In this document: in pieces, positions 5,670 to 14,653 of the stretch | Position numbering within the stretch: the first letter of the stretch is position 1 | Layout of the letters: each line of letters opens with the position of its first letter | Source of the DNA: Bacillota bacterium | Lineage (GTDB): Bacteria; Bacillota; Clostridia; Lachnospirales; Lachnospiraceae | Assembly: GCA_023389295.1 (NCBI GenBank) | Contig: JAEWEO010000327.1 | Location: forward strand, 1 to 14,964 | Direction of reading: 5' to 3' | DNA length: 14,964 nt | The notes under the pieces: generated by a model | The model's database searches: none | Told to the model about the DNA's origin: nothing | The model's input: the letters and a program-made list of their open reading frames with translations, nothing else | Translations under genes and position numbers: made by a program

Positions 5670-6376
5670 AACAGGTTAACTTAGAAAGTTTTTATAAATT
5701 AGACTTTAGAAGTAATGAATCCTACATATCCTTAAGAACCAATTTACTGTTTTGTGGAAGTATTATAAAGCTGGTCTGCTTCACAAGCTGTTTACCCAAT
5801 GAAGGTAAATCAAATGTATCCTTTCATTTGGCAGCATCCCTTGCGGAAAGTGGTAAGAAAGTATTATTTATTGATGCGGATCTTAGAAAATCAGTCATTG
5901 TTGGAAGATATAAACCGGACCGAGGAGTTCTAGGATTAACACATTATCTTTCGGGACAAAACACGCTGGAAGATATCCGTTACTCAACCAATATAAAAAA
6001 ACTAGACATTTTATTTGCTGGGCCTGTACCACCAAATCCTTCGGAACTTCTAGGAAGTAACAATTTTCATGAATTGCTAAAAGAAATGAGTAGTGAATAT
6101 GACTATGTCATCCTTGACACACCGCCCTTAGCTAGTGTCATAGATAGTGTCATTGTATCAGAACAATGTGATGGTGTAGTGCTTGTTATCGAGTCCAATC
6201 GAATTAGCTATAAACTGGCGCAGCGGGTAAAGAAACAGTTGGAGAAAGGAAACTGCAAGATACTTGGTGTTGTTTTAAATAAGGTTAACATGAGTAATCG
6301 GCTCTATGGGTATTATGGGAAGAAATATAAGAATTATGAAAATGATAATAATTCCAATAACATTTTGGTTGAATAG
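5666..6376 (+). CDS. cpsD: CpsD/YwqD-type bacterial tyrosine kinase
   Basis: A 236-residue cytoplasmic BY-kinase. The Walker A is SCLPNEGKS (41-49), Walker A' is VLFIDADLR (66-74) and Walker B is YVILDTPP (147-154). The C-terminal tail carries a tyrosine cluster (Y214, Y216, Y217, Y221, Y224), the autophosphorylation sites that the CpsB phosphatase would act on. It lacks its own membrane part, as expected for the split Firmicutes form, and is activated by the CpsC tail. It starts at ATGA, overlapping the CpsC stop by four bases, so the two are translationally coupled. The SxxEGKS segment departs slightly from the textbook GxxGxGKS, as is normal in this family. Confidence 0.93.
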   Translation: MKQVNLESFYKLDFRSNESYISLRTNLLFCGSIIKLVCFTSCLPNEGKSNVSFHLAASLAESGKKVLFIDADLRKSVIVGRYKPDRGVLGLTHYLSGQNTLEDIRYSTNIKKLDILFAGPVPPNPSELLGSNNFHELLKEMSSEYDYVILDTPPLASVIDSVIVSEQCDGVVLVIESNRISYKLAQRVKKQLEKGNCKILGVVLNKVNMSNRLYGYYGKKYKNYENDNNSNNILVE

Positions 6377-6420
6377 CATTCACATTCAACAGAGAATAGA
6401 TGATGTTATTGGGACATAAA

Positions 6421-6449
6421 TGAACACAAATAATTTGATCTTATATAAT
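6421..6449 (+). promoter_or_regulatory. Possible internal promoter before ugd
   Basis: The 104-base gap before ugd is the longest within unit 1. It holds TGAACA (6421-6426) and a perfect TATAAT (6444-6449) separated by 17 bases. The -35 matches only four of six bases, so this may be a weak extra promoter or chance in AT-rich DNA. Confidence 0.35.
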
Positions 6450-6480
6450 ATATTACAACAAATTATATGGAGTTATATAG

Positions 6481-7797
6481 ATGAAAATTGCTGTTGCCGG
6501 AACAGGTTACGTAGGATTAGTTGCAGGTGTATGCTTTGCAGAAGTAGGGCACAAGGTTATTTGTGTTGATATAGATGAAGACAAGATTAATCGAATGAAA
6601 TCAGGAATATCACCAATATATGAAGCGGATTTAGAACGATTAATGCGTAAAAATTATGAAGAAGGCAAATTGGATTATACCATCAACTATAAAGAAGCCT
6701 ATAAAGATGCTGATGCAATCTTTATAGGAGTAGGTACACCGGAACGAGCGGATGGATCTGCGAATTTAAAATATATAGCAACGGTTGCTAGGCAGATTGC
6801 AGAAACCATTGAAAAAGACTGTCTTGTTGTTGTTAAGTCTACGGTTCCGGTAGGAACCAATGACAAAGTAGAGCAATTTATCCATGATTTTTTAATTAAT
6901 AAAGTAAAAGTAGAGGTTGCTTCCAACCCGGAATTTCTGGCACAGGGGTCTGCGGTACATGATACCCTTCAGGCAGCCAGAATTATCATTGGCACGGAGA
7001 GTAAGTGGGCAGAGGATATGCTGCGAACTATCTATGAGCCCTTTGATCTTCCTATCGTAGCGGTGAGCAGAAGATCAGCAGAGATGATTAAATATGCGTC
7101 AAATGATTTCCTAGCACTAAAGATATCCTATATGAATGATATTGCTAATCTTTGTGAATTAGTTGGTGCAGATATAGAGGATGTAGCTCTTGGGATGTCT
7201 TATGATAGCCGTATTGGAAGTAAATTTTTGAATGCCGGTATCGGTTATGGCGGTTCCTGTTTCCCTAAGGATACAAAGGCGCTGGAATATCTGGCAAAAC
7301 AAAACGGTTACGAGCTTCGTACTGTGAAAGCTGCAATTGATGTGAATAAAGATCAAAAATTGATTCTCTATAAAAAAGCCAGTAAGAGGCTTATTACCTT
7401 TGATGGGCTAAAGGTGGCAATGCTTGGATTGACATTTAAACCGGGAACGGATGATTTAAGAGAGGCTCCCTCCCTTGATATGATTCCTTTGTTATTAGAA
7501 AATGGCGCTGATCTTTATTTATTTGATCCTGTAGGCACAGATAATTTGAAGAAGCTATATAAGGAAGGAAGAAATGGTAAGGGAAGCATTACCTATGTTG
7601 AGAAAGTGGAGGATGCACTAAAGAATGCGAATATCTGCTTTCTGCTTACAGAATGGGACAGCATAAGATCAATCACACCGAATGATTATAAAAAATTAAT
7701 GAGAACACCTTTGGTTTATGATGGAAGAAATATGTATAAGGTAAATAAGATGCGGGAGGAAGGAGTAGAATACTACTCCGTTGGAAGAAAGCAGTAG
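6481..7797 (+). CDS. ugd: UDP-glucose 6-dehydrogenase
   Basis: A 438-residue enzyme that oxidises UDP-glucose to UDP-glucuronate with two NAD+. The N-terminal Rossmann motif is GTGYVG (7-12). The central domain has K204 and N208 (EMIKYASN), and the catalytic Cys260 lies in GYGGSCFPKD (255-264). The C-terminal UDP-binding domain includes LTFKPGTDDLREAPS. All key residues and the full family length are present. GGAG (6469-6472) lies eight bases before the ATG. Its product feeds the epimerase at the head of the unit and may also enter the polysaccharide as glucuronate. A strong terminator follows 23 bases after the stop. Confidence 0.97.
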   Translation: MKIAVAGTGYVGLVAGVCFAEVGHKVICVDIDEDKINRMKSGISPIYEADLERLMRKNYEEGKLDYTINYKEAYKDADAIFIGVGTPERADGSANLKYIATVARQIAETIEKDCLVVVKSTVPVGTNDKVEQFIHDFLINKVKVEVASNPEFLAQGSAVHDTLQAARIIIGTESKWAEDMLRTIYEPFDLPIVAVSRRSAEMIKYASNDFLALKISYMNDIANLCELVGADIEDVALGMSYDSRIGSKFLNAGIGYGGSCFPKDTKALEYLAKQNGYELRTVKAAIDVNKDQKLILYKKASKRLITFDGLKVAMLGLTFKPGTDDLREAPSLDMIPLLLENGADLYLFDPVGTDNLKKLYKEGRNGKGSITYVEKVEDALKNANICFLLTEWDSIRSITPNDYKKLMRTPLVYDGRNMYKVNKMREEGVEYYSVGRKQ

Positions 7798-7820
7798 AAT
7801 CGTTCCTCTTAAATAGGATG

Positions 7821-7864
7821 CGGTGCAAAATTATAGATTTAGCTGTAATTTTGTGCCGTTTTTC
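7821..7864 (+). terminator. Strong terminator ending unit 1
   Basis: Bases 7821-7836 pair with 7843-7858 over 16 positions, three of them wobble, with a six-base loop ATTTAG. Five T follow (7859-7863). Downstream, 7865-7966 holds no terminator or clear sigma-A promoter, only the AGGAGGT of the next gene. Confidence 0.9.
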
Positions 7865-7966
7865 TAATCTATAGCAAATAAAGTCAAAATATATAGAAAA
7901 ATGTATTTAGTCAGGCACCAGTATATCAAAAGTAACATAAGATAAAAGTGTGCATTAGGAGGTAAA

Positions 7967-9904
7967 ATGGAGATGTTCTTTCAATTTAAAAAATATCGAA
8001 AGCAGGTTATTTTTTTAGCAGATACATCGATTCTATGGATAGTAAGTGGTGTACTCTACCTGCTACTTCCAAAAGATAACATAATTCCTCAATTTAACGT
8101 ACTCCTGCTACTTCCTCAACTGATACTATTAATTATTTGTAGTACCATTACTCATAGCTTTTTTAAAACTTATGACAGTTTATGGAGATATGCAGAAAGC
8201 AAAGAATATTTGTCCTTGCTTTTAGGAGGAATTATTGGATTTACTGGATTTTTAATTTTGAATTGCATGATATTTGAGTTCGCGTTACCGGTCCTATACT
8301 TTCTTGCAGATTATTCCCTATCGCTATTATTCATGTTGTTAATGAGATTTTATTATCGGCGGATACGTGTTCGAAATTATCAACGAAATTATCAAGGAAG
8401 AATTCCGATTGCGATCATTGGAGCAGGAACTGCTGGAGTCCGTTTAATGGATGAAATAAAGAATGACCCAAACAGCAGATATTGTACCTATTGTTTTATT
8501 GATGACAGCATTGAGAAGATTGGTAAACGCATTCATAACGTTGAGATTAAAGGACCTATCAAGGATATCGATTTGTTGCTACAGGATACACCGGTACGAG
8601 AAATTATCCTTGCAATACCATCAATTACTGCGGAAAAAAGAAATGAAATTTTAAAACTTAGTTCCCTATTAAAATGTAGGGTAAAGGTTCTTCCGGACAT
8701 TTTATGCCTGATGCAGAAAGAGGATATGCCTTTATCAAGCAGCATCAGAGAAATTAAAATCGAGGAACTACTCGGAAGAGAACCAGTTACTTTTGATACC
8801 ACACAGATAAATAATTTTATTAAAGGCAAAGTGGTTATGGTAACCGGCGGAGGAGGGTCAATTGGATCGGAGCTATGCAGACAGATTGCCAAGGGGCAGC
8901 CAGGGACTCTAATCATTTTAGACAATTATGAAAACAATGCATATGACATACAGCAGGAGCTGAAATTTATATATCAGGAAGAACTTAATATTAAAGTAGA
9001 AATCGTTTCGGTTAGAGAAGAGGAGAAAGTGGACCTCATATTTAAGCGGTATCGACCCAATATTGTATTTCATGCAGCAGCTCACAAACATGTGCCACTC
9101 ATGGAGGATTGTCCTGAAGAGGCAGTTAAAAATAATATTTTTGGTACCTACAATGTGGTGCAGGCATCAGACCGTTATGGAGTTGATAAATTTGTACTTA
9201 TTTCTACAGATAAAGCGGTAAATCCTACGAATATTATGGGAGCCACCAAGAGATTTTGTGAAATCATTTTGCAAAGTATGATGAAAACCAGTAAGACAGA
9301 ATATGTATCCGTTCGATTTGGTAATGTTCTGGGCTCAAATGGTTCTGTCGTACCCTTATTCAAACGGCAGATTGAACAGGGCGGGCCGGTCACAATTACG
9401 GACAAAAGAGTAATTCGCTTCTTTATGACCATTCCGGAAGCGGCACAGCTAGTGTTGCAAGCAGGAGCTATGGCAAACCGTACCGAAGTCTATGTACTTG
9501 ATATGGGGCAGCCAGTTAAAATTATAGATTTGGCTGAGAAGCTAATCCAGCTGTCCGGTTATGAACCCTATACCGAGATACAGATTGTTGAAACTGGTCT
9601 TCGTCCCGGAGAAAAACTATACGAAGAGATTCTTATGGCTGGTGAGGAGCTGATGGAAACCTCTAACAATAAGATATTTATTGAACGGCAAAAAGAAATC
9701 TCACAGGAAGAATTAAATAGTAAATTAGAAATACTTAAGGAAGCGTTGGCAACGGGATCATGTAGTGAGATTAAAAAAGCCATGAAACAGGTTGTTCCTA
9801 CTTATCGCGTTCCCAAAGAGGTTAATGCAAATGTAGATAAATCTTTAGAAAGTACAGATGAAATTCAGGGAAGACATCAATTTGTAGAGAATAATGGGGG
9901 TTGA
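7967..9904 (+). CDS. Membrane UDP-GlcNAc 4,6-dehydratase, PglF/WbpM/CapD type
   Basis: A 645-residue protein with four N-terminal membrane segments (about 14-34, 45-65, 83-103 and 108-127), a first Rossmann domain (IIGAGTAG, 150-157) and a catalytic SDR domain (TGGGGSIG, 293-300; HAAAHKHVPLME, 369-380). The active site reads STDK (413-416) and M424-GAT-K428. Met in place of the usual Tyr is the hallmark of this dehydratase group. It converts UDP-GlcNAc to the 4-keto-6-deoxy sugar used for bacillosamine-type or related sugars. AGGAGGT (7957-7963) is close to the ATG at 7967; an in-frame ATG at 7973 is also possible. The last 40 residues are a polar, non-conserved tail. It is the first gene of unit 2. 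Confidence 0.9.
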   Translation: MEMFFQFKKYRKQVIFLADTSILWIVSGVLYLLLPKDNIIPQFNVLLLLPQLILLIICSTITHSFFKTYDSLWRYAESKEYLSLLLGGIIGFTGFLILNCMIFEFALPVLYFLADYSLSLLFMLLMRFYYRRIRVRNYQRNYQGRIPIAIIGAGTAGVRLMDEIKNDPNSRYCTYCFIDDSIEKIGKRIHNVEIKGPIKDIDLLLQDTPVREIILAIPSITAEKRNEILKLSSLLKCRVKVLPDILCLMQKEDMPLSSSIREIKIEELLGREPVTFDTTQINNFIKGKVVMVTGGGGSIGSELCRQIAKGQPGTLIILDNYENNAYDIQQELKFIYQEELNIKVEIVSVREEEKVDLIFKRYRPNIVFHAAAHKHVPLMEDCPEEAVKNNIFGTYNVVQASDRYGVDKFVLISTDKAVNPTNIMGATKRFCEIILQSMMKTSKTEYVSVRFGNVLGSNGSVVPLFKRQIEQGGPVTITDKRVIRFFMTIPEAAQLVLQAGAMANRTEVYVLDMGQPVKIIDLAEKLIQLSGYEPYTEIQIVETGLRPGEKLYEEILMAGEELMETSNNKIFIERQKEISQEELNSKLEILKEALATGSCSEIKKAMKQVVPTYRVPKEVNANVDKSLESTDEIQGRHQFVENNGG

Positions 9905-11136
9905 TGATAATCAGTAGCATTCGAAATATTCCATTTTCACCGCCTGATATAACCGAGATGGAAATCTTAGAAGTAATCGATACATTAAAGTCCGGTTGGA
10001 TAACAACCGGACCTAAGACAAAATTGTTTGAACAGAAAATTGCACAGTATTGTGGGGTAAAAAAGGCAGTTTGCTTAAATTCAGCTACCGCTGCGATGGA
10101 ATTAACCTTACGGATATTAGGTGTCGGTGCCGGTGATGAGGTAATTACAACTGCATATACGTATACGGCAACTGCTTCGGTCATACAACATGTTGGTGCG
10201 AAGATAGTATTAGTCGATTTGGCAGGGAACTCTTATGAGATGGATTATTCCAAATTGGAAGCTGCTATAACGGAAAATACAAAGGTGATTATTCCGGTCG
10301 ATATTGCCGGTAAAATGTGTGATTATGATGCGGTTTTTAAAGTTGTAGAGAAGAAACGACATTTATTTCAAGGGAAGAACGCGGTACAAAGGATATTTAA
10401 TAGAGTCATCGTACTAGCGGATGCAGCTCACTCCTTTGGAGCTATGAGTAAGGGGCGACCTAGTGGTCAAGTAGCAGACTTTACCTGCTTTTCTTTTCAT
10501 GCAGTTAAAAATCTGACTACCGCTGAGGGCGGAGCTGCTGTATGGAAAAATAACAGTGAAATTGATGATGAATGGTTATATCAACAATTCATGCTATTTA
10601 GTTTGCATGGACAATCAAAAGATGCACTGGCTAAAACACAAAAGGGAGGCTGGGAATATGATATTGTTTTTCCGGGTTATAAGTGCAATATGACCGACAT
10701 CATTGCAAGTATTGGATTAGTACAGTTGTGTAGATATGAGGAATTATTAAAAAGACGAAGAGAATTGATCGAAAGGTATGACAGAAAACTATTGCCCTTA
10801 GGAGTGCTACCCCTACAGCATTATAGTGAGGAGGATCAATCCTCCGGCCATCTTTATTTAATCCGTATTCCAGGTATTAGTATGGAAGAGAGAAATGAAA
10901 TTATTTCTAACATGGCAGAAGTTGGCGTTACCTGCAATGTTCATTATAAACCACTACCTATGCATACCGCATATATGGATTTGGGGTTTGATATTAAGGA
11001 TTATCCGAACGCCTACAAACAGTACACAAATGAGATATCATTACCGCTTCATACAAAGCTAAGCTTTGACGACGTGGATTATATATGCAGGAACTTGGCG
11101 CAAATAATATCAAAATATGTTCAAATAGCGGAATAA
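9904..11136 (+). CDS. DegT/DnrJ/EryC1/StrS PLP sugar aminotransferase
   Basis: A 410-residue fold-type I aminotransferase that most likely puts a 4-amino group on the 4-keto sugar made by the upstream dehydratase. The PLP-binding Lys is K202 in SFHAVKNLTTAEGG and the ring-nitrogen Asp is D173 in ADAAHS. The N-terminal SGWITTGP and the SATAAMEL phosphate-site loop are typical. About 25 extra residues (about 143-168) lie just before the ADAAHS strand. The ATG overlaps the previous stop by one base (TGATG), so the genes are coupled. A TTG at 9901 is an alternative but less likely start. The exact amino-sugar isomer (for example bacillosamine-type or FucNAc4N-type) cannot be told from sequence alone. 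Confidence 0.88.
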   Translation: MIISSIRNIPFSPPDITEMEILEVIDTLKSGWITTGPKTKLFEQKIAQYCGVKKAVCLNSATAAMELTLRILGVGAGDEVITTAYTYTATASVIQHVGAKIVLVDLAGNSYEMDYSKLEAAITENTKVIIPVDIAGKMCDYDAVFKVVEKKRHLFQGKNAVQRIFNRVIVLADAAHSFGAMSKGRPSGQVADFTCFSFHAVKNLTTAEGGAAVWKNNSEIDDEWLYQQFMLFSLHGQSKDALAKTQKGGWEYDIVFPGYKCNMTDIIASIGLVQLCRYEELLKRRRELIERYDRKLLPLGVLPLQHYSEEDQSSGHLYLIRIPGISMEERNEIISNMAEVGVTCNVHYKPLPMHTAYMDLGFDIKDYPNAYKQYTNEISLPLHTKLSFDDVDYICRNLAQIISKYVQIAE

Positions 11137-11153
11137 AGAATTGAGGTTATTAC

Positions 11154-12977
11154 ATGGGTTTAAGGCGTTGGGATAGTTTACCTTCGGGCATAAAGAAGGA
11201 ACATGTACGAATATATTATGATAGATTATATAACAAACGCATTCAGCTGGTATTCAAAAGAGTATTTGATGTTTTAGCTGCTTTCCTATTACTTATTATG
11301 CTTGTTCCTTTCTTTTTGATCATAGGGCTATTAATTAAGTTAGATTCAAAAGGACCAATTATGTTTCGGCAAACTAGAGTTACCCGTTATGGCAAGCAGT
11401 TTCAAATATTCAAATTTCGTACGATGGTGACGGAAGCAGAAAATACCGGGTTACAAGTAACTACAAAGAACGATTCTAGAATTACCAGAATCGGCAGAAT
11501 CTTGAGAAAATACAGATTAGATGAAATCCCCCAGATAATTAACATTATTAAGGGGGATATGACATTTGTGGGTACAAGACCGGAGGTAGTGAAATATGTA
11601 GAACAATACTCGGAGGAAATGATGGCAACACTACTTTTACCTGCCGGAATTACTTCAGAGGCCAGTATTTTGTTTCGAAATGAGGATCATTTTTTGGTAG
11701 ATGTACAAAATGCCGACCTTACTTACGTGACAGTAGTACTGCCTCAAAAGATGAAAATCAATTTGAAAGCGATAGAGAATTTTAGTTTACTTAGTGATTT
11801 TAAAACCTTAATTAGAACTATTGGTGCGGTTTTTAGGGAGAAGGAAGTAATGGAGAAGGTAATAAATAAGGAAGAAAAATTAGTGGCATTACTAACAAAT
11901 AACGATGATGATATTTATTGCTTTCGCAAAGAGCTGATCGAAGGTTTCATTAAGGAAGGTTATCGTATTTTGATCTCCTGCCCTTATGGTGAGAAGCTTG
12001 AACTCATGAAGGATATCCCTTATTTGTACGATGATGTTTCCATTGACCGCAGAGGAACCAATATACGAAAGGATTTTAAACTTTTTCTACACTACAAAAG
12101 GCTCTTAAAATGCTACAAACCGGATGTGGTTTTATTATATACAGCGAAGCCAAATATTTATGGGAGTATAGCGGCGAAGCATTTAAAAATCCCATATATC
12201 AATAATGTTACGGGACTTGGTAGCGTGATAAAGATGAAACTTATTTTGCAGAACTTCATTCTATTTCTTTTTCGTGTAGCATTTAAAAAGTCACACTGTA
12301 TCTTTTTTCAAAATAGCGAGAATTTACAGCTTGCAAGGAGAAAGCGATTAATCAAAGGACGTTATCAGTTAATTCCGGGTTCAGGAGTGAATACAGAGCG
12401 CTTTCCCTTGCAGCCCTATCCAGAGGATACCAATGGGATTGTATTTAATTATATCGGCAGAGTTATGAAAGACAAAGGAATCGAAGACTACATAGAGGCA
12501 GCAAAAAGGATAAAGAAAGTGCACCCGAATATTAAGTTCAATATTATTGGTTTTATTGAACCGACAGAAAAGCATTATGAGAGTGAATTAAAGGAATTGC
12601 AGGACCAAGGAATTGTGACTTACCTGGGTAACCAAACGGATGTCAGGCCCTTTATCACCTGTTCCCATGCAATTATTCACCCCTCCAACTATGGAGAAGG
12701 GATGTCAAATGTTCTGTTAGAGAATGCATCCTCCGGTAGACCTGTTATTACTACGGATATTGCAGGATGCAGAGAAATCGTAACGAAGAATATAACCGGC
12801 TTTCTCTATCCTGCAGGCGATGTGGAGCAGTTAGTTTCAAGCATTGAGGAGTTTATAAAACTTGATAATGGGGACAGAGAAAATATGGGGATAGCAGGGA
12901 GAGAGAAGGTAAAAAATGAATTTAACAGAGAATACGTAGTATCGGCTTATCTTAAGGAGGTTAAACAAATATGTTAA
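11154..12977 (+). CDS. Fusion: PglC-like phosphoglycosyltransferase + GT4 glycosyltransferase
   Basis: One 607-residue frame carries two enzymes. Residues about 28-225 are a small monotopic phosphoglycosyltransferase: re-entrant helix (FDVLAAFLLLIMLVPFF) with Pro break, FKFRTM (87-92), the catalytic Asp-Glu pair D123/E124 in RLDEIPQ, and GTRPE (140-144). It transfers a sugar phosphate to undecaprenyl phosphate. Residues about 242-607 are a GT4 enzyme like PglA: NVTGLGS (351-357), PGSGVNTERF (408-417), YIGRVMKDKG (433-442) and the E-x7-E pair E515/E523. A charged linker (about 228-242) joins them. GAGGT (11143-11147) lies six bases before the ATG. Placement after dehydratase and aminotransferase genes fits initiation with the amino sugar followed by addition of sugar two. 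No stop or frameshift separates the parts. Confidence 0.9.
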   Translation: MGLRRWDSLPSGIKKEHVRIYYDRLYNKRIQLVFKRVFDVLAAFLLLIMLVPFFLIIGLLIKLDSKGPIMFRQTRVTRYGKQFQIFKFRTMVTEAENTGLQVTTKNDSRITRIGRILRKYRLDEIPQIINIIKGDMTFVGTRPEVVKYVEQYSEEMMATLLLPAGITSEASILFRNEDHFLVDVQNADLTYVTVVLPQKMKINLKAIENFSLLSDFKTLIRTIGAVFREKEVMEKVINKEEKLVALLTNNDDDIYCFRKELIEGFIKEGYRILISCPYGEKLELMKDIPYLYDDVSIDRRGTNIRKDFKLFLHYKRLLKCYKPDVVLLYTAKPNIYGSIAAKHLKIPYINNVTGLGSVIKMKLILQNFILFLFRVAFKKSHCIFFQNSENLQLARRKRLIKGRYQLIPGSGVNTERFPLQPYPEDTNGIVFNYIGRVMKDKGIEDYIEAAKRIKKVHPNIKFNIIGFIEPTEKHYESELKELQDQGIVTYLGNQTDVRPFITCSHAIIHPSNYGEGMSNVLLENASSGRPVITTDIAGCREIVTKNITGFLYPAGDVEQLVSSIEEFIKLDNGDRENMGIAGREKVKNEFNREYVVSAYLKEVKQIC

Positions 12978-13537
12978 AGTATATCATCACTTTTTGTAAG
13001 ATAGCCTATACACTTATTCGTTTTATGATAATTAAAATATTTCATCCATATAACTTTCATTTTTCTCTAATCAATGTCGTATCACCCTTTACTGAGATTT
13101 CCTTGGATAGAGGAGCAAAAATAACGCTTGGTAAACCGGCAAGAATAAGAAGTGGAGCCAAAATTCAGGCTAGAAAAGATGCAAAGATAACGATTGGAGA
13201 TAATACCTTTATCAATCATGGTTGTATGATTTTAAGTCGCCAACAAATCACTATAGGCAAGGAGGTTCAGTTGGGACCTAATGTAATGATCTACGACCAT
13301 GATCATGATTATCAGGTAGGGTTAGCGAAGGAACAATATAAATGTAGTGCAGTTGAAATTGGTAATAACGTATGGGTTGGAGCTAATACAATTATATTAA
13401 GAGGAACGAAGATCGGTAACAATTGTGTCATTGGAGCAGGTAGTGTGATCAAAGGAGAATATGCTGATAATACTCTAATTTTGCAAAGAAAAGAAACTTC
13501 GGTTTCTGTTATCGGAAATTCCATGGGAGATAAATAG
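12971..13537 (+). CDS. Left-handed beta-helix (hexapeptide) acyltransferase
   Basis: A 188-residue acetyltransferase-like protein of the WcaF/VatD/maltose-acetyltransferase class. An N-terminal hydrophobic stretch (about 5-25) may touch the membrane. From residue 45 on, hexapeptide repeats follow (ITLGKPARI, ITIGDNTFI, ITIGKEVQL, VEIGNNVWVG, TKIGNNCVIG). The catalytic His is in IYDHDHDY (107-114). It lacks the N-terminal Rossmann-like domain of PglD, so it may acetylate either the 4-amino nucleotide sugar or the growing repeat unit. The ATG overlaps the preceding stop by seven bases, and GGAGG (12957-12961) sits inside the upstream gene. Confidence 0.88.
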   Translation: MLKYIITFCKIAYTLIRFMIIKIFHPYNFHFSLINVVSPFTEISLDRGAKITLGKPARIRSGAKIQARKDAKITIGDNTFINHGCMILSRQQITIGKEVQLGPNVMIYDHDHDYQVGLAKEQYKCSAVEIGNNVWVGANTIILRGTKIGNNCVIGAGSVIKGEYADNTLILQRKETSVSVIGNSMGDK

Positions 13538-14653
13538 ATGCAAAGAATTTTACATGTTATCGGAAGTTTAAATAATGGCGGATCTCAGGTAGTTGTTATG
13601 AATTTATTTCATCATATTGATCGTTCAAAAATGCAGTTTGACTTTATCATTGATCGTCCAATGGAATTATTTTATGCAAAGGAAGTTAGGCGGCTTGGAG
13701 GAAAGATCTATGTATTACCGACTTTTAACACTAAGAATATCTTCCGCTACCAAAAAGAATGGAAGTATTTTTTTAAAAACCATCCGGAATATAAGATCAT
13801 TCACGGTCATGTAAGAAGTACGGCTGTGATATATTTGGGAATTGCCCACAAATTTGGATTAACTACCATTGTGCACAGTCACAGCACAACATCGGGGAAG
13901 GGATATAAAGCCTTCATAAAGAGTATATTGCAATATCCCTTAAGATATAGAATAGATTACCTTTTTGCCTGTTCAAAGATGGCAGGAGAATGGTTATATG
14001 GGAAAAGAGCCTGCAAAAAAGATAATTTCATGGTAATTAATAATGCGATAGATGCTAGCAAATTTGCCTTTCAAGAGAGTATAAGATCACAGGTCCGTAG
14101 TTCCTTGCATTTGGAGGGAAAATTCATAGTCGGACATGTAGGAAGATTCCACATTGCGAAAAATCATGCATACTTACTGGATATCTTTGCAGAGATTCAT
14201 AAATTGAGAGATAACGCCGTATTATTACTAATCGGTGACGGATTATTAAGAGAGGAAATCGAGAAGAAGATTGACTCACTAAATCTAAAAGACAGTGTGT
14301 ATCTGTTGGGGTATCGATCGGATACTAGTGATTTCATGCAGGCGATGGATGTATTTGTATTTCCATCCATATGGGAGGGTCTTCCGGTAAGTGTGATTGA
14401 AGCACAGGCAGCAGGGCTTCCCTGTTATATTTCGGATGCGATTACAAAAGAAGTGTGTATTACACCTTATATCCAACAGCTACCGCTATCCATTTCAACA
14501 ACCACATGGGCGGAACAGATAGTAAATGCAACGAGTGTGAATAGGGAGGATGGGTACAAATTAATTAAGGATAAAAACTATGATGTCAAAGATACCGCTG
14601 ATAGATTGGAAGAATTTTATGAACGCTTGGAAAGGAAAATGCGAAATGAGTAA
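13538..14653 (+). CDS. GT4-family glycosyltransferase (EpsF/CapM-like)
   Basis: A 371-residue retaining glycosyltransferase with the GT-B fold. The N-terminal loop LNNGGSQ (11-17) is the glycine-rich acceptor-side motif. HSHSTTSG lies at 113-120. The donor-site motifs are VGRF (201-204) with K208 and E280-GLPVSVI-E288, the E-x7-E pair. It probably adds a later sugar to the lipid-linked repeat unit on the cytoplasmic face. The donor cannot be read from sequence. The ATG follows the acyltransferase stop with no gap. A GGGAG (13525-13529) eight bases upstream serves as binding site. Confidence 0.9.
   Translation: MQRILHVIGSLNNGGSQVVVMNLFHHIDRSKMQFDFIIDRPMELFYAKEVRRLGGKIYVLPTFNTKNIFRYQKEWKYFFKNHPEYKIIHGHVRSTAVIYLGIAHKFGLTTIVHSHSTTSGKGYKAFIKSILQYPLRYRIDYLFACSKMAGEWLYGKRACKKDNFMVINNAIDASKFAFQESIRSQVRSSLHLEGKFIVGHVGRFHIAKNHAYLLDIFAEIHKLRDNAVLLLIGDGLLREEIEKKIDSLNLKDSVYLLGYRSDTSDFMQAMDVFVFPSIWEGLPVSVIEAQAAGLPCYISDAITKEVCITPYIQQLPLSISTTTWAEQIVNATSVNREDGYKLIKDKNYDVKDTADRLEEFYERLERKMRNE

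Noticed and set aside
8533..8925. 130-codon frame on the minus strand inside the dehydratase gene
   Set aside because: It is antisense to a fully conserved dehydratase and has no ribosome binding site or domain.
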